Source of the DNA: Marsupella aquatica
Lineage: Eukaryota > Marchantiophyta
Length of the DNA: 64,000 nt
Assembly: GCA_973895155.1 (NCBI GenBank)
Contig: OZ316892.1
Location: 28,768,001 to 28,832,000, forward strand
Direction: 5' to 3'
Shown here: piece by piece, positions 1 to 9,660 of the stretch
Layout of the letters: each line of letters starts with the position of its first letter
How positions within the stretch are numbered: the first letter of the stretch is position 1
Position numbers and translations under genes: made by a program
Notes under the pieces: model-generated
What the model saw: only the letters and a program-made list of their open reading frames with translations
Database searches by the model: none
Told to the model about the DNA's origin: nothing

Positions 1-989
1 GCTTAGGGTCCGGGGCGCGGGGCCCTGCGGGCTTGCAAAGGAAGTGTGCGTCGAAGGGCCGGCCGTCGCAAGGGCGTACATGGTGGTCGCGGGGGGGCGC
101 GGGGAGGTAGTGTCGGGCAGCTGCCGGGCAGCAGCAATCGCGCCGGCCGGCGCTGCGCAGGGGCCTTGTAATACGGGGTGCAAGGAGGGGGGAAAACAAA
201 TACACAGGGGGAGGAGTCGGGCCCGAGGTACGAGGTGTGTGTATACACCTCGTATACACACACAGGGACCAAACCCCCTTTAAACGCCAAAAATGACCCC
301 CCCATGCAAGCAAAAATCAGTCACACACCTTAATTGCCGCTGATTTAAACGAGAAAAGTGAATGCCACCGACGGGAAATGTTGCCGAATTGCACTGGCAC
401 AGTCTGCAACTCCAGCAGAGTAAATTATTTCCGCCGCGTCGCCTTCACTCCGCGTCAAGTGCCAATCCCGGGCTCAAAACGACCGCCTCGTCGTGATCAA
501 ACCGTTGAGCCATGGCACTTCGCGTCTCTTCCAACCAGTCGGACGTCACGAAGGGAACCCGATTCAGATGAGAACAAGCTCTAGAGCTTGTGAAAAAACC
601 TGAACGCCTCCTTCACTCGTCACGACGCACTCGGTAACAACTCGGCAACAATCCAACTACCAAAACGACCAGCTCGCGTCAACCTTCAACATGAGCTATA
701 ATGTGCGATCCCTCCCGCACCGCACAGCTCACACTGTTAAAAACGCGAACTCTGGTCTCTCCCCCGAAATACCGTCGAACACGAATAAACCCTGAACGAC
801 GCAAACTTCGATTCCTCCGCACCACGGATACCGATCAGCGAGTTCTAACCATTGTTAGAAAGCCCTCTCACTAACCTAGCCGCATAGCCACACACATTCA
901 AGTTTCATGCGACGAAACTTCGAATGTGCCACCGACAATGAATGCTGGAAAAAACCTATCACGAAAAAACCTCGTCACCTCCCAGGCAT
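1..989. other. GC-rich non-coding stretch, probably retroelement leader
   Basis: No convincing gene is seen here. The first 300 bases are very GC-rich and contain a perfect 12-bp inverted repeat (arms 235-246 and 252-263, 5-base loop) made of GT/AC alternation around a TATAC core. The stretch lies immediately inside the primer-binding-site motif at 990-1001, so it is probably the untranslated leader of the LTR element whose other end lies outside the window. That is inference from position only. Confidence 0.35.
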
Positions 990-1258
990 GCTCTGATACC
1001 ACTTGTTGAGCATATCCGACATTCGTAACGGTAAGCCCATGAACCATCCAACGCACAAGAGTCGACACACAGAGATACGTGGTTCACCTCCACATGAGGC
1101 TACGTCCACGGGAACACAAAGGAGCTTTACTACACTCTAGGTCGACCGGCCATACCAAGCATCCATAGCACAAGCTCTCCCTATCTCTCAACTAGCTCCG
1201 TAACAATGAGCCTAAGTTCCACCAGGGTCTGGCATCAGCCCCGGCTATATGCACAACA
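990..1258 (-). mobile_element. Copia-like LTR end with tRNA-iMet primer-binding site
   Basis: On the minus strand the sequence reads TGGTATCAGAGC (990-1001), the classic plant primer-binding site complementary to initiator methionine tRNA. Two bases away begins a segment with TGTTG...CAACA ends (1004-1258, 255 bp), as expected for an LTR. Inside, on the minus strand, is the motif around GTGGACGTAG...GGTGAACCACGTA, which recurs in many plant Copia LTRs. The interior of the element would run leftwards out of the window, so gag-pol and the second LTR cannot be seen. The outer LTR boundary at 1258 rests only on the matching termini and no target-site duplication can be tested. Confidence 0.5.
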
Positions 1259-1529
1259 GCACTACTGCTAACATTAGCTAAGTCCTAACCCAAGTTAGAC
1301 TAATTGTGGTTAGGTCATGAGTCACAAGACTAGAGCAATATCTAACATACTTAGGGTTTATGTCACTTACGTGACCCATGCACTACTGACATGCACAGTT
1401 ACCTTTTGATGGTAGTACTACACATGATCAACTGACCACTTTGTTATCCAGATGCATAGTGTGTCTGATTAATTGTGTGGTAAGCCATCACACAAGAATG
1501 TTGTTGTATGGAGTGGAGGTCCACTAGGA

Positions 1530-1768
1530 GAGAATCTGAAATTTTGAGGCCATTGGGAGAGAATCTGAAATACATTTTGATCCATTGAGAGAGAATCTCC
1601 ATCAAAAGAAAAAGTTTTGTCTGCAGGTTCACTTAGTATATATAGCAAACTTTGGCCAAAGATCCTATTCCTCTCATTTTGCGGTGAACTTTGGCCAAAG
1701 ACCATGTGATCCAACAAACTTTCACATCCTCTGGCCTCCTGTGATTTTGGAGTGAAGTTTGGCCAAAG
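1530..1768. promoter_or_regulatory. Repeated palindromes upstream of the dioxygenase gene
   Basis: Three copies of the palindrome TTTGGCCAAA followed by G occur at 1651-1661, 1690-1700 and 1758-1768, each preceded by an A/G-rich AAACT, GAACT or GAAGT context. Just upstream, three copies of GAGAGAATCT separated by about 30 bases lie between 1530 and 1600. The cluster sits 400-900 bp upstream of the TATA box of the dioxygenase gene. It could be a cis-regulatory array or simply tandem decay of a repeat. Confidence 0.35.
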
Positions 1769-2156
1769 AACATATTATATGATTTACTCTGGAATCAAGT
1801 GCCCTCCTCCCATTTTGTAAAGTGAACTTTGTCACAAAACCGTAAACTTGCGGTGGAGATTGTCAGAAATTTGGGCAAATGTCATATTTCTGGGGTGGAG
1901 ATTTAGAGATTCAAGGAGAGAATGCAAACTCTCTACAGAAACTCGTTTCGTTTTGTAAAGTGGCCCAAAGCTGGTGTCCGTCGAAAGTAAAGACAGTTTC
2001 AGTCTGGAATCTCGAGCATGTAAGATGGAGTCCAAATTACAGCACCAAGTGGGAGCCACTCCAAAGTTTCGTTGTGAACGACCATCTAGCAGGAAACCGT
2101 GGCTACCATAGAAGCGGCTGCAGATCATGACTGTCTCGTTCTCAACGCCGCTGCAC

Positions 2157-2165
2157 TATATAAAG
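2157..2165 (+). promoter_or_regulatory. TATA box of the dioxygenase gene
   Basis: TATATAAAG in a C-rich context 260 bases upstream of the first ATG of the dioxygenase coding region. Spacing and sequence fit a plant TATA box with a roughly 230-base leader. Confidence 0.5.
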
Positions 2166-2424
2166 AAGCTCAGACATCGGCAACCTCAACGTACAATTCG
2201 ATTCATTTTACTACCTGCAACTGTTCTCCATCTTCTGCTTAATACGTGTTTCCAGTCTCAGAAGCCACATTATGTAGCGAAGACTTAGCAATTGCTTAGA
2301 AAAGTTTGAAAGGGATGAGCTAATTCAAAAGCCGCTCAGTGTAGACTGAGAGCTTGAGCTGTTTGAATTGGAGTAGACGAAGGTCTCAATCTCAATCAAG
2401 CTAGCTCGATCAGAGTGCCATCCG

Positions 2425-2912
2425 ATGGCAGCGGCGGTGGCATTAGCGCAACATGGAACCGATCGGGACACAGCTCAGAATGGGAAACTCGGATCCAAAG
2501 TTGAGAAGAGCCTGAAATTGAAGGAGACTCCAGTAGAGGCCTACGAGGACATGGCTAAGGTCCCGGACGAGTTTGTGGTCACCGACGACAAGAAAATTCC
2601 AAACAGGAATTGGGGTGATGATGACGAGTCGAAGCCTAAGTTCGGCTACCCAACTATTAACCTGGCACCTCTGTTGAGGTTCTTCGCCAATCAGCAACAA
2701 CCCGGGGACGCAGAAGCCTCCGAGAAAATTATCGAAGATATGGGAAAGGCTTGCGAGGAATGGGGGTTTTTCCAGGTTGGCTGGAGACATCTTCTGAACA
2801 CTTGCATCCATCGCACGATCGTTGGTTACAATTGCTGTGGACAGAGCTGATTTTAGGAAAAATATGTTGAGTCTGGGAACACACCATTTCATCCCACGTC
2901 ATTTTTCTTGCC

Positions 2913-2955
<43 letters not shown>

Positions 2956-4273
2956 ATGAATGGAATATTGAATCATCAGAGTGTAATTGGATGACGAGTT
3001 CAGGCGGTGGACCATGGAATCACCCAGGAACTCATTGACAACGTGATCAAGGTTTCAAACGAGTTTTTCCAGCTGCCGCTGGAAGAGAAAGAGAAGTATG
3101 CATTGAGGCCCGGTGAAACTGATGGCTATGGCAGACTAGACTTCAGCTTGGCCGGTAAGGGTCCTGCTCGGACTCGTCTCTGGAGTGATGTACTACGCCA
3201 TGATATCAGACCTATCCCAACAGCCACTCGTGATCGAATACCTAAGAAGCCCGAAGCCTACAGGTACATGCACACGGCATTTCTTCGCTCCTTCGCACGT
3301 TAGTCCTTTATACACAGATCTAGATTAAAGATGTGACATCGCGAATCACTCCCGGAATCACTCGGCTTGAGCTGAGGCCCTTCATCGTATATGTGGACAC
3401 GGTTAGAAAGGCAATACAGGCCGCCGTCAGATCGATCTTACTTGACTAGAGAAGCTTCAATTTGAGCTGTCCTCGAATTCTAACGGATGGAACAACGTGA
3501 CTGTACAGGGGTTTGATAAAACTACACTCAAGGAATGGAGAAAATTCTGCAGGTTGTGTGGAAGGCACTTTCGGTGTATCTGGGTCTTGATCCGGACACC
3601 CTCTTCGACGCTCAAGGGGCTGAAGACGAGTCTCATTTGATTATCCGAGTCAACTACTATCCAAAGTGCGGCGAACCCGAGAAAGTTCTAGGCGTGGGTG
3701 GGCACAAGGATTTTGGCTCCCTGACGCTGCTGCTGCAAGACGACGTGGGAGGTCTGCAGGTACAAAAACGTGGCACGACAGGGTGGCTCGATGTGCCACC
3801 GCGAGCAGGAGCAAACAAAGGATCAATACTGGTCAATGTTGCCAATCAAGTGGAGGTATATGAAGCTTTAGCACACGCGACTGCAGTTTCGATGATTTGA
3901 GTGGTCGTCCAGATACATGAATTAATTCATGTTAGAAAGCAATTGGATAATCCCCTCAAATTCTTTCATTAGCCTATTTCAATGTGAGTGGTATTAATCT
4001 TGTTCCTTCTATCACAATGCAGATTATGAGTAATGGGAGATTACACAGTGTTCTGCACAGGGCGCTGGTAAATCGGAACAGCTCCCGTCTTTCCATTGCT
4101 GCTTTTGCCACTCCTGGACGTGCATTATCAAGCCACTAGACGCGGTGCTTGAGAGATATGGCGAAAAACCAAAATACACCTCTCTGGTGTATGGAACTTA
4201 CGCACCTAACTTCGCCAAGGACGTCGGTGCAGGAGTTTCACCCCATGCCCGCTACGAAATCAACCGTGAATAG
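2425..4273 (+). pseudogene. 2-oxoglutarate/Fe(II)-dependent dioxygenase gene, apparently frameshifted
   Basis: Plant DOXC-type 2OG oxygenase. Exon 1 (2425-2775) ends in CEEWGFFQ and joins exon 2 (3004 to about 3263), which starts AVDHGI, giving the usual DIOX_N motif. Exon 3 (about 3505-3855) has RVNYYPKC and GHKDFGSLTLLLQDD, where H and D are two iron ligands. Exon 4 (4023-4273) has IMSNGRLHSVLHRAL, with the third iron ligand H, and SRLSIAAF, the RxS 2OG-binding motif. Two breaks are visible. Near 3534 the frame reading TLKE must shift to continue as MEKILQ. Near 4124 the frame ending TPGRA must shift to continue as IIKPLDAVLERYGEKPKY. Without the shifts both frames hit stops. So this is a pseudogene, or the local assembly has 1-base errors. 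The substrate cannot be told. The foreign cyanobacterial patch begins soon after its stop codon. Confidence 0.75.
2915..2951 (+). repeat. (CT)18 microsatellite in intron 1
   Basis: An uninterrupted CT dinucleotide run lies 52 bases before the 3' splice site of intron 1 of the dioxygenase gene, in the polypyrimidine/branch region of that intron. Confidence 0.95.
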
Positions 4274-4534
4274 TTGCGAGTGCTATCGGTTTTAGGCCCA
4301 ATTTTATGATGTCAAATTCTCAAATTTGACAACTGTAGTCCGCAAAATCAACATACAGTAACTTCCAATGTCTGTTTAAGGCTGGAATTTTGTTGTAGAT
4401 ACCCGGAAATGGATATAATTATAGATACCAAGACTGGTCTCAGGGCAGGAATTGTCCATCCTTCCAAAATACTACTAGTTGAGGTATTGGTCTGTCCCGG
4501 ATCAAATTGTTTTGGTAGTTCATCACTATTGGCA
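4274..4534. other. Junction zone between plant gene and cyanobacterial patch
   Basis: The plant coding sequence ends at 4273 and recognisable MenD sequence begins, reading leftwards, near 4535. The 260 bases between belong to neither. The MenD frame stays open as far as 4348 but the translated residues no longer look like MenD. A small inverted repeat (GTCAAAT...ATTTGAC, about 4309-4331) is present. The actual breakpoint must lie here. There is no run of N on this side. Confidence 0.6.
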
Positions 4535-5775
4535 ATAAACAGAGGCGTTTCTGGCGGTAAAATCTGAGAAATTAACCAAGCGGCTTTACTCTCAATGATT
4601 TCATCTATTTTCCCCATCGTCTGGTCAATAGATGTCCTAACTTGCGTTTCGGCATCACACCATTTGTTTCTATAGTCTGAAGAACCAGATAAATTTATCT
4701 CTTCTACTTTGATGTCTTCTACAGATATGCGTAAATGTGTTGTTCTCCCGTGCAAAGGATCAAGGTTTTGGTAACAGGGATCAATTACCCAGCGTCGCGA
4801 TTGGGTTGCATCTATCCAGGTACGCAGTTCTTTACTAGTAGGCATTTCTCCCACCTGAATCACCATTTCGGGCGCTAACTGCTTTGCTAGTTGCTGATTT
4901 CGCAAAATCAGGTCATAAGTAGAAATTAAATAGGGGTTGAGTTCGGCATAATTTCTGACTGGGGAAAGTCCCTCTGCTAGCACAGGCCATTTGAGAGTTT
5001 GGGAAAGGTGCGCGATCGCTCTACAATATTCTTGTGGTTGCTGTGGTTGGGCAACACCTGCAATGATCATGCCGCGATCGCATTCTTTCCATTGTTGGGG
5101 AATGGGGAGTAGGGAGTGGGGAGTTGGGAATCCGGTAGTACTTGCTATTCCGGCAAAAAAGTCTTTTGGGTGAAACTGTGATTGCAAATGACTCAAGTCA
5201 GTTCCATCAGGAACAGGCGCTAAGGGATCGCGAAAGGGAATATTCAAATGTACTGGTCCGGTTGTCGGAGTTTGCGCTCTTTCCCAGCTATGAATTACCA
5301 CTTGTCGCAGATAAGCTAGCATTCCCACATCGGCGGAGGGTAAGGCTAACTCTGTTTGCCAATTTGGGTAGTTTCCATATAATCTCAATTGATCTACAGT
5401 TTGCCCAGAGTGACAATCGCGCAATTCTGGCGGTCTATCGGTGGTTAATATCAACAGTGGTACCCGACTATATGAGGCTTCAATGACTGCTGAATAAAAA
5501 TTTGCTCCGGCGGTACCAGAGGTGCAAAGAACTACCACAGGACGCCCGGTTGCTTTGGCTTGTCCCAAGGCAAAAAAGGCGGCGGAACGTTCATCAAGAA
5601 TGGAAATCGCTTCCAGATCAGGTGCTTGTTGAGCAAAGGCGATCGCTAACGGTGTAGAGCGCGATCCCGGACAAATGATGGCACAAGTCAACCCCAAACG
5701 CTTTAACGTCTCTGTTAAAATATAAGCCCAAAGTTGATTAATATTCCTATAAGCGATCGCCATCAAATCAAACAT
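4348..5775 (-). CDS. menD: MenD (SEPHCHC synthase), cyanobacterial type, C-terminally truncated
   Basis: MenD is the thiamine-diphosphate enzyme that condenses 2-oxoglutarate with isochorismate, committing chorismate to phylloquinone/menaquinone synthesis. The N-terminal part is unmistakable: CPGSRSTPLAIAF, ILDERSAAFFALG with the cofactor-activating Glu, CTSGTAGANF, and RPPELRDCHSGQTVDQ. The middle domain continues to LPPETPLFIANS, after which (near 4535) homology stops. The remaining 60 or so residues, to the stop at 4348, are unrelated sequence. A normal MenD is about 580 residues and its C-terminal ThDP-binding half is missing. There is no intron or transit peptide. The frame contains GCGATCGC octamers and a Nostoc-type short repeat at 5096-5130. 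It is divergent from folB with 52 bases between starts. Either of two early ATGs (Met1 or Met5) could be the start. Confidence 0.9.
   Translation of the reverse strand: MFDLMAIAYRNINQLWAYILTETLKRLGLTCAIICPGSRSTPLAIAFAQQAPDLEAISILDERSAAFFALGQAKATGRPVVVLCTSGTAGANFYSAVIEASYSRVPLLILTTDRPPELRDCHSGQTVDQLRLYGNYPNWQTELALPSADVGMLAYLRQVVIHSWERAQTPTTGPVHLNIPFRDPLAPVPDGTDLSHLQSQFHPKDFFAGIASTTGFPTPHSLLPIPQQWKECDRGMIIAGVAQPQQPQEYCRAIAHLSQTLKWPVLAEGLSPVRNYAELNPYLISTYDLILRNQQLAKQLAPEMVIQVGEMPTSKELRTWIDATQSRRWVIDPCYQNLDPLHGRTTHLRISVEDIKVEEINLSGSSDYRNKWCDAETQVRTSIDQTMGKIDEIIESKAAWLISQILPPETPLFIANSDELPKQFDPGQTNTSTSSILEGWTIPALRPVLVSIIISISGYLQQNSSLKQTLEVTVC
5096..5130. repeat. Nostoc-type short tandem repeat inside menD
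   Basis: The run GGGGAATGGGGAGTAGGGAGTGGGGAGTTGGG-like sequence (positions 5096-5128) is made of degenerate 7-mers of the form GGGGAGT/AGGGAGT. Such repeats are scattered through Nostoc and Anabaena genomes. Here it lies in frame inside menD and encodes a short linker (minus strand PTPHSLLPIPQQ) in the middle domain. Confidence 0.7.
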
Positions 5776-5827
5776 AGGTAGATGTACAATTCTACCAGAA
5801 AAAGACTTTGTTTCCTCTCAAACTTTT

Positions 5828-6196
5828 ATGGACTGCATTTATTTAACGGGAATTCGGTGCTATGGTTACACTGGGTATCTGCAAGAAGAACAGGTACTAG
5901 GACAATGGTTTGAGGTGGATGTCAAGTTATGGTTGGATATCTCCACAGCGGCCAAGACCGACGCGATCGCCAACACTGTAGATTATCGCAGTGTTATTAG
6001 CTTGATACAACATCTAGTTAAAACATCTAAATTTGCTTTAGTGGAGAAATTGGTAACAACGATCGCAGATTCTATTCTCCAAGAATGCGATCGTGTAACA
6101 CAAGTCCAAGTCATTCTGAGCAAACCTGCCGCCCCTATCCCAGACTTTGGTGGCAAAATTAGCATTGAGCTGACTAAAAGTAAGTCTAATATCTAA
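5828..6196 (+). CDS. folB: Dihydroneopterin aldolase FolB, cyanobacterial
   Basis: FolB converts 7,8-dihydroneopterin to 6-hydroxymethyl-7,8-dihydropterin and glycolaldehyde in folate synthesis. The 122-residue protein has the full family length: MDCIYLTGIRCYGYTGYLQEEQ at the start (the G-x-HGxxxxE-like first motif, with YGYTG here), DYRSVISLI in the middle, FALVEKLVTTIA with the active-site-region Glu, and KPAAPIPDFGG near the end. The coding DNA contains GCGATCGC at about 5962 and has no intron or targeting extension. It is transcribed divergently from menD across a 52-base gap. Codon use and the flanking repeats are cyanobacterial, unlike every other gene in the window. Confidence 0.9.
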   Translation: MDCIYLTGIRCYGYTGYLQEEQVLGQWFEVDVKLWLDISTAAKTDAIANTVDYRSVISLIQHLVKTSKFALVEKLVTTIADSILQECDRVTQVQVILSKPAAPIPDFGGKISIELTKSKSNI

Positions 6197-6831
6197 AGCA
6201 CAAAATGTGTTTTTTATCAATATCTATAAGTTAGCAAACAGAGGGAGTTTAGGTAGAGCGTGGAAGTATAGCAGGGGACTCGATACTTATTCAGGTGATG
6301 TGGAAAAGCTAACGATTGACCTAACCCCCTAATAGCATTTCACTTTAATAATCAGACAAATACGTTGGTAGGGGCTTGTCTTTGCCATGCCCCTACGAGA
6401 AATCTATATGTATCAGGATTTTCGTGAATTGGTATAACCCCCTTTCCAACACGGGAAGGGGAAAATTTAAAGTCTCTATCCTTAAAGGAAGTGAGGTTTT
6501 CAAGATACCGTGAAAACTCAGATAATGATTAATATTTAGTAGTAATTGAACTCAGGGAGTTTATTAAAAACAAAACATCATATATTATTTTCTTAACTTA
6601 AATTAAAATATGATACTGTAATTGCATGGATTTTTGTTGCGAATTAATTTTTACATAATTTGTACTATACTTGGTATTTATGCTTCTCTGAAGAAAAATC
6701 ACCACATATTTCTAGAATCAGTTTTTGAGCGCTGGTAATTACATGGTAATTTTTACTTGATGTTAATGGCTTGCTATTAACTGCATGCACTAATCAGAAC
6801 TAGCTTTAACAAGCACATAAATTGTCAGAGG
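6197..6831. other. Cyanobacterial-looking intergenic DNA with a palindromic repeat
   Basis: No gene is seen. GTAGGGGC (6368-6375) and GCCCCTAC (6389-6396) form an inverted repeat with a 13-base loop, of the kind common between genes of Nostoc-group cyanobacteria. The phrase AACCCCCTAATAG and the AT-rich remainder fit the same source. I cannot tell whether plant sequence returns before the gap. Confidence 0.5.
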
Positions 6832-6931
6832 NNNNNNNNNNNNNNNNNNNNNNNNNNNNNNNNNNNNNNNNNNNNNNNNNNNNNNNNNNNNNNNNNNNNN
6901 NNNNNNNNNNNNNNNNNNNNNNNNNNNNNNN
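6832..6931. other. Assembly gap of 100 N
   Basis: Exactly 100 unresolved bases, the conventional filler for a scaffold gap of unknown size. It bounds the cyanobacterial patch on the right. Confidence 1.
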
Positions 6932-7648
6932 CATGCAAGGCGTTCCTGTAGTACCTCTATGTCTATACAATGCATGTAACATTCCATAACAGAATATTAC
7001 TTTGTCCATAGTAGCTGAAAGGTCTTAGAGTCTCTTGATATTCCTCTACCCATAGTAGTCATGGTGTTTCTTAACTTTGCTTGTTATGTACTCCCTTATC
7101 CATAGTAGCCAAAGGGTTTCTTAAGCTATCTTGGTAAATGTTAAAGAAGTTGAAAATTTTCTTGGGTTACTTATGTTACCTTGGTAAATGTTAGTCAGAG
7201 TAGACAGTTGAAAAGTTTCTTTCTACTTGTCATTATTTTAAAAATGTGTAAATTAAGTGTAAATTAAGTAGAACTTGAAACAGATTACCAGAAAACACTA
7301 ATGTATCAATCACAACGTACTCATCCAAAGATTGTTTTCTTTCACCCCTATTTTACTCTAACTTTTCTTTACTTACTTGGAATGTTATTTTTCAGTTTTC
7401 CATTGTATGTTTTTTGCCTGGCCTCAAAGGCCTTGCCTCAAACACAAATAGACAAATTTGGTTCTTCTTGCTTAATTAGCGGTTCTTCTTTGTGACAAAT
7501 CATGTTGATGTGGTTCCATGTGCATCCAGGTGTTTTGGAAGGAAATTCCTATGGGGGTATGTAACAAGTCCTTATTACACTAAGGAGATTTTTAATTTGT
7601 GTAACTTTAGTAACAGTAAAGGGGCCTAAAAGGTGATCCTGATTTTGA

Positions 7649-7681
<33 letters not shown>

Positions 7682-7815
7682 TGCTCCAGGTTATGCTCCT
7701 GATGCCCTGAAAAATACAAAAAACAAACCATGAAGGGCAGGTTACAACCAGCGCTGCCTCTTGCTGTTTGGGAACGTTTGTGCTTTTCAGTGCGTGTTGA
7801 ATCTACGACGAGCTA
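6932..7815. repeat. Spacer with degenerate repeats and a G29 tract
   Basis: No gene is supported. Between about 7005 and 7200 the phrase CCATAGTAG followed by an A/G-rich and then TTTCTTAA-type segment recurs three times in decayed form. A homopolymer of 29 G lies at 7651-7679, a likely site of assembly error and a possible G-quadruplex. Confidence 0.6.
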
Positions 7816-8704
7816 ATGCCCCGGCGAATGCTCCCCCATTTTCCGGGGCCCCATACACTCACTGCCTGTCCTAGTCTCCGTGATGCCGTTGCCCGCTTCG
7901 GCCTGAGTTTGCCAAAACATAAACCAATACTCTACCATTTTTTACCAGCTCCGGCCCGATCAATTTTGTGCCATCATATCAACTTTGGGTTTATGTTTTG
8001 GCACCCATCACTTTTTGTCGCCCTCTCCAGCCCCGGTCAACTTTGTGCCATCATTGTTTTGGAAAGAAGTGTTGCCAAAACATAAGTTTACCACAACTCC
8101 ATGGAGAACAAGTATTTGGCACAATGTAAACCAAGACTCTATCAATCATGACTCTCAACCAAAGTACGTATATATTAGGGTCCCCTTTAACACTTACTCT
8201 AAGTATTACAAAATGGGCATGACTCAGTGGAATTGAAAGCAGTGTTGCCAAAACGTAAACCAAGTCGACTCCATCGAGAAGCAACATTTGGCAAAACATC
8301 AATGAACCAAGACTCTATCAATCATGACTCTTAACCAAAATACTACGCTCTGCCTTAACACGTAGACTTTGTTACCAAGCAAGGGTGACTCCCTTCATTG
8401 GAAAGAAGTGTTGCCAAAACATAAATCACAACTCCATAGAGAATAATTATTTGGCACACCATAAACCAGGACTCCGCAAGGAAGAAGTCAATGACACACT
8501 CCATCAGACTGGAGTGGGCGACACAAAATGAAGGATGCTAAAACATAAACCCAAAATCGATGGCAAAAAGTTGATTGGGCCCAAGCCCGTAACAAAATGA
8601 TAGAATATTGGTATTTTTTTGGCAAGCTTGGGCCAAAGGGGATAGCAGCGTTGGGCAGTGTACAAGCCCCCCAAAAAGTGGGGGAGCATTACCTGGACAT
8701 AAAT
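7816..8704. mobile_element. Foldback element with about 200-bp terminal inverted repeats
   Basis: The left 200 bases (7816 to about 8030) are the reverse complement of the right 200 (about 8501-8704) at roughly three-quarters identity. Matching landmarks are GCTCCCCCA at the outer ends, TTTGCCAAAA, and TTTTGGGTTTATGTTTT near the inner ends. The 470 bases between carry three decayed copies of a 160-170 bp unit containing GTGTTGCCAAAACATAAA (near 8070, 8240 and 8410). No transposase is encoded. This is the structure of a non-autonomous foldback or long-TIR MULE-type element. No clear target-site duplication was found, so the superfamily is unknown. Confidence 0.7.
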
Positions 8705-9412
8705 TTAACACATGGTGTGCTTTTCATATTTAAAGTACATTCAGGGTCACTGACGAGCTGCTCACACCGGATTGTTGGATAGACGGGATTGAAGGCTTTG
8801 GGACACAATCATACATGTACAAATATGACATACACTCGCTAAGACATCACTCCATATCATGATGAAACTTGTTACTTTCTTTAAATCAATGAATTCACAC
8901 CTTATATTTACACATTTTGATGTGTGTTTACATTGGATCTTGAGCCAAAACAGATTCCTCCCATGATTGTTGGAATGCAAAAGCGTTGACGTCCTGCTCA
9001 CACTCGTGCCAGGCTAGGCTCAACTAGCTTTCAACAGACCGATGCAACCATTCAGGAGCGACTCCATGTACAGTAAACATAGGGTAGCGACAACTAACAA
9101 GAACCTACAGTTCACATGAATCGAGACTGCAAGAGGCCATGTACTGTAGGTGCCTATATTTTCGATCAACTACTTTGTTGCTTCACCCGGTCTAACAATC
9201 CAGATTGTCTCGAATTCCGTGAAAGGATTCCGACTACTGTGCCCTCAACCATGGGGCCTGTGACAAGCGCCAATGTCGTGGAATTTTGGTCTCTGCGATC
9301 TACAGGAAGCATGAACGACGGACACCCTGCTTGCAATCCTTTCACAGTACCGTAGCCCACATTAGCAAAGGCTGGGCTGCTCAAGTCGAGCTTACACCTT
9401 CCATACACGAAA

Positions 9413-9660
9413 CCCTTGCAATCATTTCACACTACCTTAGCCCACAATAGACAAACCTAGGCATGCAGTTTGTGTACAGACTGCCTGAAATGCATTAATT
9501 TAGGATTCTAGTCCTACAACCGGATATGACTGTGACCCTTGCAAACTTTTCAGTTTTCACACTACCTTAGCCCACATCAGACAAAATTAGGCATGCAGTT
9601 TGTGTACAGACTGCCAGAAACGCATTTAGGATTTTAGTGCTACAACTGGATATCAGGATA
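9413..9660 (+). repeat. Tandem duplication, about 122-bp unit
   Basis: Two adjacent copies share CACACTACCTTAGCCCACA and AGGCATGCAGTTTGTGTACA followed by GACTGCC, differing by a few substitutions and small indels. A shorter related phrase (ACAGTACCGTAGCCCACATTAG) appears just before, at about 9345. No function is apparent. Confidence 0.8.

Noticed and set aside
5142-5486. 114-residue plus-strand ORF inside menD
   Set aside because: Antisense shadow of the MenD coding frame.
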